This document shows, piece by piece, positions 13,530 through 20,341 of a stretch of DNA of 20,341 nt. Under the pieces are notes generated by a model, which saw only the letters and a list, made by a program, of their open reading frames with translations, was not told the origin of the DNA and made no database searches. This DNA is from a virus. Where the stretch lies: the IMG/VR virus record IMGVR_UViG_3300006026_000141, positions 1 through 20,341 of that record; one strand, given 5' to 3'. The position numbers and the translations under genes are program-made. Positions within the stretch are counted from its first letter, which is position 1; the number at the start of each line of letters is the position of its first letter.

Positions 13530-14819
13530 ATGGCGGAACAAGTTGTCAAAACCATGGAACTTCTTCCTGACTATCAGGAAGAGTTTCTAAAGAACTTACT
13601 GGCAAACATTTTTCAGACAGACGAAGACGGGAACATCATCGGTGGTTTAGCTACTGAGTCTCCGTTATACGGCAAGCCTGTATATCAAATGGAGGGTGGA
13701 GGCACCACTCTCGATCCTACAATGGCGGCTCTTGATCCTGATGGAAACAAGATTCAGTTTTATGAAACGCCTGAAGGTGAGTTTACTACAGATGCAAGCC
13801 TTGCAGCTACAGACCAGTATGGTGAACCTATCTTTGCCGTAGAGGGCGGGGTTGCTCCACCTGAAGCTATAGGGTTTACGGATGCACAGGTTGATGCCAT
13901 CCGCCGTTTGACTGGGTACAAGGATCCTGTAACAGGGGAAGTTATATACGAAGGCTTAATGGGGGCGTATGAGCCGTACCTTGATGAGTCTTTAGACATG
14001 TTCCGAAAAAGTGCAGACTTAGCGGAGTCTAGCACCGGACGGTATGATCCTTTGGGTGAAATAGTTTACGACACCGTCACCGAAACGGACCCTGTAACAG
14101 GGGAAACAATAGAAAAACAAGTAGCTCGTACTGTAACTGACCCAGAAACAGGGGAAGTTTCATACGTTCGCGAAGGTGGCTACGAAGCTTTTTATAATCC
14201 GTTTGTTGAGGATGTTGTGGACACCACCTTGGCGGACATTAAACGTCAAGGAGAGATAGAACGATCTCGTTTAGGTTCTCAGTTAGTAAGTAGCGGTGCG
14301 TTTGGTGGCTCTCGTCAAGCTATCGCGGAACAAGAGTTGGCTCGTAATGTAGGTGAGCAGGTTGCCAAGACAGGCAGTGAGCTTCGCTCGGCGGCATTTA
14401 CTGGTGCGCTTGATGCCTCCATGAACGCCTTCGAAAACCAGCAGAAGCGTGGAATAGACGCTGCTACAATGTTCAGTCAACTGGGTACAGGAATCGGGGC
14501 ACTTGGAGAGGCCGCGCAGCAACTTGGTTTCCAAGATGTAAACGCGCTGTTTAACACTGGTCGCCTAGAACAAGAGCAGCTTCAGAAAGAATATGATGCA
14601 CAACGTGCGGCACAACTTGAGGAAGCCTATGAACCGTTTGCTCGTTTTGCCTATATGCGTGATATTCTATCAGGTGTTCCTGTGTCAGGCACAGGCATCT
14701 CGGCGGTGGGTATTCCAGAATCAAGCTCATTTAATAACGTGTTGACAGGGGCTAATGTCTACTCAAGTTCACAAGGTGACGGAAACATCTTTGGCAAACT
14801 TGGTGGCTTAAAGACATAG
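13530..14819 (+). CDS. internal virion-type protein with DPxTGE repeats
   Basis: A 429-aa protein. The first half carries repeated short D-x-x-G turns: DEDGNIIGG, DPDGNKIQFY, DQYGEPIF, then DPVTGEVIYEG, DPVTGETIEKQ and DPETGEVSYV. The second half, from about residue 240, is helical and Ala/Gln/Glu-rich, with SSGAFGGSRQAIAEQELARN near residue 255 and FENQQKRGIDAATMFSQLG near 300. The GGSRQ helix region is one I recognise in marine podovirus genes next to the large ejection protein. Its role in the internal core or DNA ejection is inferred from position. An AAAGGA lies about a dozen bases before the start. No membrane segment stands out. Confidence 0.6.
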   Translation: MAEQVVKTMELLPDYQEEFLKNLLANIFQTDEDGNIIGGLATESPLYGKPVYQMEGGGTTLDPTMAALDPDGNKIQFYETPEGEFTTDASLAATDQYGEPIFAVEGGVAPPEAIGFTDAQVDAIRRLTGYKDPVTGEVIYEGLMGAYEPYLDESLDMFRKSADLAESSTGRYDPLGEIVYDTVTETDPVTGETIEKQVARTVTDPETGEVSYVREGGYEAFYNPFVEDVVDTTLADIKRQGEIERSRLGSQLVSSGAFGGSRQAIAEQELARNVGEQVAKTGSELRSAAFTGALDASMNAFENQQKRGIDAATMFSQLGTGIGALGEAAQQLGFQDVNALFNTGRLEQEQLQKEYDAQRAAQLEEAYEPFARFAYMRDILSGVPVSGTGISAVGIPESSSFNNVLTGANVYSSSQGDGNIFGKLGGLKT

Positions 14820-14829
14820 AGGAAAAATA

Positions 14830-15891
14830 ATGCTCGGCGGGATCAATAACATTGACATAATCAACGCATCACAACGTGGCGCACGAGACAAACTAAATCA
14901 GATGGCAGGGATCAAGCGGCCCCCTAGCGGTATCTTGGCGTCCTCTCCTGAACTTATGCAAGCGGTAGCAGGCGCACCTCCGGCGATGCCTATTCGTCCT
15001 ACTGGTCCTGCTACACCTATGCCGATGGTTCAGACTGCTTTGCCACAGGTTCCGATGCAAACAGCCGTGGCTCCCGCACCTCGGCCCATGGCCCCTGCTC
15101 CAGCGGTTCCTACTGTTCCCCAACCTGCTTCACCCACAACACCGATGAAGTTTCAAGAAGCAGGCCCTGTTGATATCCGTAAAACACCAACGGTAAGTGA
15201 TCCTGCCAGTGCGTTTGTAGACACGGTAAATTCTCTTGGGGCGGGGGTGTATGAAGCATTATTGAAACGTTATGGTTCTCCTGAAAAAACGGAACAAGCT
15301 GTCAAAGGTCAGGTAGCGGCGGTTAAAGCGGCAGTTGAGACAGGAAACCCAGAAAACATCGCTAACACTGTGATTGATCAGGCGGGTCTTCCTTTAAACG
15401 ACGAAAGCAAGCAAGACTTTGCACGTACAGTCTTCGGTTTAGATGATGTAAACGACATTGATGAGATCAATCGAAGAATAGCCGATGTTGCGATTGGTGC
15501 TTCCGTCGGCAAAGGGCCTGATAAATTTGCACAAGCCGTGTTGCTAGGTCTACAGAACTACAAGCAGACAGCGTCGGCACGGGCTGCGGCAGTATCTGGT
15601 GCAAAAGCTAGCACCTACACACCTGAACGGTTGTTCCAACAGGCTGTTGAAAAGATCATGGGTAATCCGGAACAGTTTGATGTGTACAATGAAGAAGGTT
15701 CTGCGGTGGATCCCATGAAAGTACGCAGAGAAGCTATGAAGATTGCTCAAGCAACATCAACGGCAATGACCGGAGGTGGTGCAGACAATCGAATGGTGGC
15801 GTATGATGCTTCAGGTAAACCTTTCTATTCTACTGATGGTGTGAACTACGTTGACGCCCAAGGAAATCCTTACGTTCCACCAAAGGAGTAA
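14830..15891 (+). CDS. internal virion-type protein with proline-rich N-terminal region
   Basis: A 353-aa protein. Residues about 45-105 are Pro/Ala/Met-rich and probably unstructured (APPAMPIRPTGPATPMPMV, then APAPRPMAPAPAVPTVPQP). The remainder is helical (AFVDTVNSLGAGVYEALLKR, TEQAVKGQVAAVKAAVETG, IDEINRRIADVAIGASVG). A short C-terminal segment (MVAYDASGKPFYSTDGVNYV, about 323-342) looks like a small beta unit. I do not recognise a named family. Its place between two ejection-type proteins suggests an internal core or assembly partner. The ribosome binding site AGAGGA begins right after the previous stop. Confidence 0.58.
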   Translation: MLGGINNIDIINASQRGARDKLNQMAGIKRPPSGILASSPELMQAVAGAPPAMPIRPTGPATPMPMVQTALPQVPMQTAVAPAPRPMAPAPAVPTVPQPASPTTPMKFQEAGPVDIRKTPTVSDPASAFVDTVNSLGAGVYEALLKRYGSPEKTEQAVKGQVAAVKAAVETGNPENIANTVIDQAGLPLNDESKQDFARTVFGLDDVNDIDEINRRIADVAIGASVGKGPDKFAQAVLLGLQNYKQTASARAAAVSGAKASTYTPERLFQQAVEKIMGNPEQFDVYNEEGSAVDPMKVRREAMKIAQATSTAMTGGGADNRMVAYDASGKPFYSTDGVNYVDAQGNPYVPPKE

Positions 15892-15894
15892 GAT

Positions 15895-18800
15895 ATGGCT
15901 GATCTGCCTCGTGGTCTTTCCGCAACTCCTCCTGAAGGACTAAGCACAACTCCCCCTGGTTTAAGCACGACACCTCCTCCAGGTCTTTCGGCTACACCGC
16001 CCGAAGAAACAGGGCGTAATCGTGATCAGTGGTACGACGATACTATCCTTGGAGAGTTGGGAGAGGGCGTTGTGTCTGGGGGTATTGGCATTGTGGAAGG
16101 TGTCACAGGATTAGGTGCCTCTTTATATGATTACTTTGCTGACACAGACAAAGCAACAGATGTCCAAAAGTTCTTTGACGACACAAGAGATGTGATGGGT
16201 CTTGACCCAGAAGGTTTTGTCGGCAAAGGCGCAGAGATCGTTACGCAGTTTGTTGTTCCTGGTCTTGGCGCAGCAAGCATGGCAGGTAAGCTATACAAAG
16301 GTGGTAAAACTCTATCGCAGCTATCGAAAACCCAGAAGGTTGGGTTAGCTGCATCTGAGTTAACGGCTGCTGGTGCCGCTGATGCGGCTGTAATGAATAA
16401 CGGTATGACCACCATTGGTGACTGGGTTGGATTTAATCCGACAGAAACTACAGACTTGATTGGTCTACGCGGTAGCGAACGTGCTGCCGCAGATTTGGCT
16501 AACCGTTTTAAGTTTGGGGTAGAGTCTGCCACACTTGGTGGTGTGGCCCAAGCAGGTTTGATGAAAGCGGGTAAGACCCTTGGTGACTCTCGCATCGGGA
16601 AGACCAGTGCTGCCGCTATTCGGGATAAGATAGACAATGTCGGTAAAGCAGCAAACGAACTTATGTACAAACGTGCGTTTGCAGAGCCAGGGAAAGAACT
16701 AAGTAAAGGCAAAGCCTTGCTTGCTGATGTCATTGCGTTTGGTCGGTATGGCGGCTACCTTCCTGATCAAATTGCTACCAAGCGTTTGCTCACTGATGGA
16801 CAGGTTCAGATTCAAGTTAAAGAAGCTGATCGTATTCTCAAGCAGTTCGAGACAGGTGTTGATGATTTCTTAAAAAAAGCTCCTGAAGGTACAGGTGTTG
16901 TGGACCGTGTTAGCTTGTTGAACACAGTCGAAGACTATCTTGTTGCACCTGATCGTGGGATGAAAGCACAGCTTCTCAAGCAGCTACCAAAGCAGGTTCG
17001 TAATCCTGCTATTCGTATGCGCAAACACATCGACCGTTTGACCGAGGATGTACTTAACAGTAACTTCTTGAAAGAAAACAACTTTGTTACTAAGAGCGGC
17101 GAAAACCTTGATGATGTTATACGGCAAAACATTAACACGTACTTGCGTCGTCGCTACAAAATCTTTGAAGATGCAAACTATACGCCTACTGCGCAGTCCG
17201 TAAAAGACGCAGATAATTTTTTCCGTGCAAATAAAAAAGCCACAGAAAAAGAACTGACGCAGATGGCACGTAAAGATACTACGGGTCAAATCACCGACGA
17301 GTTTCTTACAACGAATGGGCTTGCCCGACAGACAGGTAAAGATGGCGTTGAGATTGTTGTAACAGGTTCCAAGGTTACAGATGCCGCTGCACAAAAAGCG
17401 CGTGAGGGCTTCCTTAATCGCTACAGTATCAAACGTAATGCTAAGTTTGAGGGCGGACGCATGGCGCGTGACCGCTTGGAAACTGGTATGTTTGTCTCCA
17501 GAGAGAACATCCCAAAAACGCTTCGTGCGTTGTTAGGTGAAGTCAAAGATCCACGCGAAGCGTACCTTGGAACTATCGCAGACCTTGCACAGTTCAGTGC
17601 AGTAGACGATTACTTTGGAACGATAGCTAATTTAGCTAGCACGAATAAGTCTATTGGTAATCTCTTTGTTAAAGGTGATGCTCTTACCCCTGCACAAAAG
17701 GCTGGTCTGCGGGAACGCGGCTATGTTCAACTAGGTGGTGACGGAGGCAAGAGTAGCATCGTTGGCACAGTAGGCAAAGAAGGTGACGAACTAGCGGCAC
17801 TTGCCGGAAGCAAAGGTTGGGGCAGCATTGAAAACTATTTTGTCCCACAGGCTATCTACGATGATCTTACACGTTTAGTTGTTGCCGAAGGAAACTTAGG
17901 TGCGCAGGTAGTACGCGGTATATTCTCTACGTTCTTACGTGGGAAAGCTCTATCGCAGTACAGCAAGACAATCCTTTCACCTATCACACAGGTTCGTAAC
18001 GCTACAACTGCGGCAGCATTTGCTACAGCCAACGGAAACATCCCTGTGTTTGGTCGGGGCGGTAGTATGGCAGATGCAGCTAAAGCTGTGTGGGCAAACA
18101 TCTCCAACAAAGGTCCGCAAGCTGTCTTCGATGACTTAGCCGACGCACAACGGCGCGGGGTCCTTGGAACAAATGCAGAGTTAAGAGAGATTCAAGACTC
18201 GTTGAACCGTGGTATTGGACTCTCGGCCCGTGAATCTGACAACGCACTTGCTAACATCGTAGGTGAAACCGTTGCAAAGGGTGTGAAGAAAGTTACCAAG
18301 CCTGCCGAAGCAGTGTATCAAGGGTCGGACGATTTTTGGAAATACTACAGCTACCACGCAGAGCAGGGTAAACTACGTCACGCATTGCGAGATGCTACAC
18401 CAGAACAACAGATTGCATATCTAACAAAGAACGGGAACGATATGTCCCCTGAGATGGCGTCTCGGTTACGTCGTGGACAGGTAGATCAAACGGTCTTAGA
18501 TGATCTAATCAAGGACCGCGCTGCTCAAATTGTACGGGATACTGTACCAAACTATAACAAAGCGGCGTCAGAGTTGGTGTCCTTTGCTCGTAAACTACCC
18601 GTTGGTAACTTTATTACGTTCCCTGCGGAAATGTTCCGTACTAGCTTCAACATCTTTAAACAGAGCTTGGATGATATCGCGTCTGATATTCCAGCGGTAC
18701 AAGCTCGTGGTCGTCAACGTCTGCTTGGATTCCTTGGCACTACAGTCGTTGTGCCATCGGCGGCACTTAACATGGGTTATGCAATCTCCGGTGTAGACCG

Positions 18801-20022
18801 TGATGAAATGGATGCATACAAACGATCTTTTGCTGCGCCATGGGAAAAAGGTTCTGTTCTTATTCCGATTGGGAAAGAAGACGGCAAGATTCAGTACATC
18901 AATTTCAGTATGTCTAACCCATACGACGTTATCAGCCGCGCAGCTAATCGCTTGTTGAGTGAAACAGATAACGCAATCGCAATGGGCAAAGACCCAGGCC
19001 AAGTAATGACAGACGTTGTTGGTGGAACTCTCAAAGAGTTTCTTGAACCCTTCCTTGCCGAAGGTATGCTGACCGAAGCGATCATTGATACGACATGGCG
19101 CAGTGGACGAACATCTACTGGGGCAGAGATTTGGAATCCAGAAGATAGTGAGGGTGCTAAAGCAGGTAAATTCCTCGCACATATCTTTGATACTATGGTG
19201 CCAAACATTTCGCCCGTTGATTTAAAAGGTGAGCCTGGTCGTTTTGTTCGTGGCACCATAGGAAACTTTGCTCCAGACTTGGTTAGTCCCACAGATAAAC
19301 AAGGTCGTGAACGTGAGGTAGGTAAAGAACTAATGAGAGCCTTTATGGGTGTTACTCCTTTGGAGTTTGATCCAGCAAAAGGTTTGGAGTACGGGGCGTA
19401 CCGTATGGGTCAAGCACAGACCAACGCTAAACGTATCTTTAACGGGCATGTGGATGACTTCAACGTCACACCCAACAGTTTGATGAGCGCATTTACTAGA
19501 GCCAACGACGCTAAACTGCGCGTAGATCGTGAATACTATCAGATGTTTGAGGACCTAAAAACAATGGGCATGAGCAATGCTCAGATCGCACGGATCCTCA
19601 AAAGAAACAACATCGGCGGTGTTGACAGTATTATGCGTGGTAAGTTTGATCCCTTTGATCTTAGTAAAAAGAACTACCAAGACCTTCGAGACACAGGCAA
19701 TCTAAAGAACTTGCCTCGTGGGGAGATCCGTAGGCTTCAAGGAGAACTGCGCGGTACACCGCTAGCACCGGATCAAGGACCACGGACCAAGCCTCCTGCT
19801 CCGACCCCTAGTCGTCAGCCCACGCTACCTCCTGGCTTAACCCCGACGCCTCCCGCAGGGTTAACCACAACACCTCCTGGCTTAACTCCAGAACGCCAGG
19901 GCAGCTTGCCACAGGTTCTACCAACCCAGGCTCGTGCGCCTGGGCCAGTGAATCCAGCTTTGTTGGGGGATAATCCGATTGATGCTGCGCTTAATGCACA
20001 GATTGCGAACCGTCAGGGGTAG
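15895..20022 (+). CDS. large internal core / DNA ejection protein candidate
   Basis: A 1375-aa protein, the last plus-strand gene. Both ends carry proline-rich GLxxTPP repeats (residues 4-36 and about 1300-1335). Gly-rich hydrophobic stretches lie near residues 54-72 (GVVSGGIGIVEGVTGLGASL) and 108-128 (IVTQFVVPGLGAASMAG). The long middle is helical. Residues near 680-710 read KALSQYSKTILSPITQVRNA, and near 901 GNFITFPAEMFRTSFNIFK, both familiar from very large marine-phage internal proteins. A hydrophobic segment at about 940-962 (LLGFLGTTVVVPSAALNMGY) could cross or enter a membrane. Size and position match the T7 gp16 role. I see no lysozyme or transglycosylase motif. Start choice is supported by AAGGAG. 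Its 3' end overlaps a minus-strand gene by 32 bases. Confidence 0.62.
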   Translation: MADLPRGLSATPPEGLSTTPPGLSTTPPPGLSATPPEETGRNRDQWYDDTILGELGEGVVSGGIGIVEGVTGLGASLYDYFADTDKATDVQKFFDDTRDVMGLDPEGFVGKGAEIVTQFVVPGLGAASMAGKLYKGGKTLSQLSKTQKVGLAASELTAAGAADAAVMNNGMTTIGDWVGFNPTETTDLIGLRGSERAAADLANRFKFGVESATLGGVAQAGLMKAGKTLGDSRIGKTSAAAIRDKIDNVGKAANELMYKRAFAEPGKELSKGKALLADVIAFGRYGGYLPDQIATKRLLTDGQVQIQVKEADRILKQFETGVDDFLKKAPEGTGVVDRVSLLNTVEDYLVAPDRGMKAQLLKQLPKQVRNPAIRMRKHIDRLTEDVLNSNFLKENNFVTKSGENLDDVIRQNINTYLRRRYKIFEDANYTPTAQSVKDADNFFRANKKATEKELTQMARKDTTGQITDEFLTTNGLARQTGKDGVEIVVTGSKVTDAAAQKAREGFLNRYSIKRNAKFEGGRMARDRLETGMFVSRENIPKTLRALLGEVKDPREAYLGTIADLAQFSAVDDYFGTIANLASTNKSIGNLFVKGDALTPAQKAGLRERGYVQLGGDGGKSSIVGTVGKEGDELAALAGSKGWGSIENYFVPQAIYDDLTRLVVAEGNLGAQVVRGIFSTFLRGKALSQYSKTILSPITQVRNATTAAAFATANGNIPVFGRGGSMADAAKAVWANISNKGPQAVFDDLADAQRRGVLGTNAELREIQDSLNRGIGLSARESDNALANIVGETVAKGVKKVTKPAEAVYQGSDDFWKYYSYHAEQGKLRHALRDATPEQQIAYLTKNGNDMSPEMASRLRRGQVDQTVLDDLIKDRAAQIVRDTVPNYNKAASELVSFARKLPVGNFITFPAEMFRTSFNIFKQSLDDIASDIPAVQARGRQRLLGFLGTTVVVPSAALNMGYAISGVDRDEMDAYKRSFAAPWEKGSVLIPIGKEDGKIQYINFSMSNPYDVISRAANRLLSETDNAIAMGKDPGQVMTDVVGGTLKEFLEPFLAEGMLTEAIIDTTWRSGRTSTGAEIWNPEDSEGAKAGKFLAHIFDTMVPNISPVDLKGEPGRFVRGTIGNFAPDLVSPTDKQGREREVGKELMRAFMGVTPLEFDPAKGLEYGAYRMGQAQTNAKRIFNGHVDDFNVTPNSLMSAFTRANDAKLRVDREYYQMFEDLKTMGMSNAQIARILKRNNIGGVDSIMRGKFDPFDLSKKNYQDLRDTGNLKNLPRGEIRRLQGELRGTPLAPDQGPRTKPPAPTPSRQPTLPPGLTPTPPAGLTTTPPGLTPERQGSLPQVLPTQARAPGPVNPALLGDNPIDAALNAQIANRQG
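15907..16008 (+). repeat. N-terminal GLxxTPP repeats of the 1375-aa protein
   Basis: Four units of about 7-8 codons (GLSATPPE, GLSTTPP, GLSTTPPP, GLSATPPE). The codons vary between units, so this is an old or selected repeat, not a fresh DNA duplication. Confidence 0.75.
19786..19908 (+). repeat. C-terminal GLTxTPP repeats of the 1375-aa protein
   Basis: Units read PPGLTPTPPA, GLTTTPP and GLTPERQ, following a Pro-rich APTPSRQP stretch. They mirror the N-terminal repeats with Thr in place of Ser. Confidence 0.72.
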
Positions 20023-20233
20023 CACCTGGGTCCACTTCTATCGTTAGTTTGACGCCGTTGCCGCCGAATAACTTAACGAGTTCGTCGCAGTATGCTTCCA
20101 CATCCTCGATGATCTCCATGTCTTCGGTGCTAGTAGCGAGGTTTATAGTCATGCCGATAAGATCCATGAGTGCTTGAACCTGCATAGGATGCATGTCTCT
20201 AAGGCCGACTGATTTGACTTGTTCAGGTTTCAT
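19991..20233 (-). CDS. small acidic phage protein of unknown function
   Basis: An 80-aa protein on the minus strand starting MKPEQVKSVGLRDMHPMQVQ. Two helical segments (ALMDLIGMTINLATSTEDME and IIEDVEAYCDELVKLFG) are followed by a strand, VKLTIEVDP, and a polar tail. I do not recognise the family. The ATG at 20233 is preferred over an in-frame TTG at 20248. GGGGAG lies 7 bases before the ATG, and the ATG overlaps the stop of the upstream minus-strand gene as ATGA. Its 3' end overlaps the convergent 1375-aa gene by 32 bases. Strand switch marks the edge of the late module. Confidence 0.65.
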   Translation of the reverse strand: MKPEQVKSVGLRDMHPMQVQALMDLIGMTINLATSTEDMEIIEDVEAYCDELVKLFGGNGVKLTIEVDPGATPDGSQSVH

Positions 20234-20341
20234 TCGATTTCTCCCCAATTATCTTTGAGTTCATCGTCTACTTTCGAGGGGACTCGCAAGACATCCGACA
20301 ACCCGTTTTCCATTATGTCCTTGATTCGTCGCGCTTGGTCG
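20230..20341 (-). CDS. 3' end of a minus-strand gene (5' partial)
   Basis: On the minus strand one frame is open from the window edge (first full codon at 20340) to a TGA at 20230-20232, giving 36 residues. They begin DQARRIKDIMENGLSDVLRV and end KDNWGEIE. The ATGA overlap with the next gene and the protein-like composition support it as real. It is too short to assign. It could end any larger gene lying to the right. Confidence 0.6.
   Translation of the reverse strand, partial: DQARRIKDIMENGLSDVLRVPSKVDDELKDNWGEIE
20241..20246 (-). promoter_or_regulatory. ribosome binding site deciding the minus-strand start
   Basis: GGGGAG on the minus strand, 7 bases upstream of the ATG at 20233. An alternative TTG start at 20246-20248 would overlap this site, so the ATG is the better choice. 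Confidence 0.6.

Noticed and set aside
18595-19182. 195-aa open frame on the minus strand (and similar ones at 16131-16733 and 11819-12352)
   Set aside because: Each lies inside a well-supported plus-strand gene, has implausible Cys- or Ser-rich composition, and lacks a convincing start context.
15895-20022. Peptidoglycan-degrading domain in the large ejection protein, as in T7 gp16
   Set aside because: I could not find a transglycosylase or lysozyme active-site pattern near either end or in the middle.
20023-20070. Bidirectional terminator between the convergent blocks
   Set aside because: No stable GC-rich hairpin with a T-run could be found by eye.

Overview
The window is a stretch of tailed-phage genome (Caudoviricetes), covering most of the late virion-structure module. 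It could be a free phage, a marine metagenomic phage contig or a prophage. I see no host genes, integrase, att site, tRNA or transposase. The protein set points to a short-tailed (podovirus-like) virion: two head-tail adaptor-type proteins, a P22 gp10/T7 gp12-type tail nozzle candidate, and large internal (ejection) proteins, with no tape measure, tube, sheath or baseplate genes. Several proteins have sequence signatures that I associate with phages of marine bacteria, especially alphaproteobacterial hosts. Examples are a fibre starting GIEKIGTGEQSGTWGDTTN, DGTK/LSTAYD repeats and VTGxSGTGxVGTV repeats. The host assignment is inference; terminase, portal and capsid genes are not in the window and presumably lie upstream.

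Layout. Positions 1-63 hold the probable tail end of an upstream gene. Positions 60-1970 carry the head-tail joining block: a gp4-like adaptor, a small conserved virion protein, a second adaptor-like protein and a small helical protein. Positions 1972-4177 carry five small to medium beta-rich, Thr/Ser/Gly-rich proteins, two of them adjacent paralogues. Positions 4192-5082 encode a repeat protein with two different tandem repeat systems (22 aa and 11 aa). Positions 5092-9851 carry a tail-fibre-type protein and a 1288-aa protein made of about 20 propeller-like repeats. A tail assembly chaperone-like gene (9851-10315) and the nozzle candidate (10302-12197) follow. A small protein with the recurring VGTV tail and a zinc-ribbon protein come next. 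Four internal/ejection-type proteins finish the plus strand (12714-20022), the last of 1375 aa with GLxxTPP repeats at both ends.

All 20 complete plus-strand genes run in one direction. Twelve of 19 junctions overlap by 1-14 bases (ATGA, TAATG or TGATG), and the other gaps are at most 14 bases. I see no promoter or terminator inside the block, so it probably works as one late transcript with translational coupling. At the right edge the strand flips: two small minus-strand genes, coupled by ATGA, converge on the block, and the first overlaps the end of the 1375-aa gene by 32 bases.

The most notable points are a short VGTVTV-type segment that recurs at the C-termini of unrelated virion genes and is tandemly amplified in another, and a giant repeat protein whose two termini look like the two halves of one split propeller blade. 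The paralogous pairs and the mirrored proline-rich ends of the largest protein are also worth attention. There is no stretch over 300 bases without a gene.
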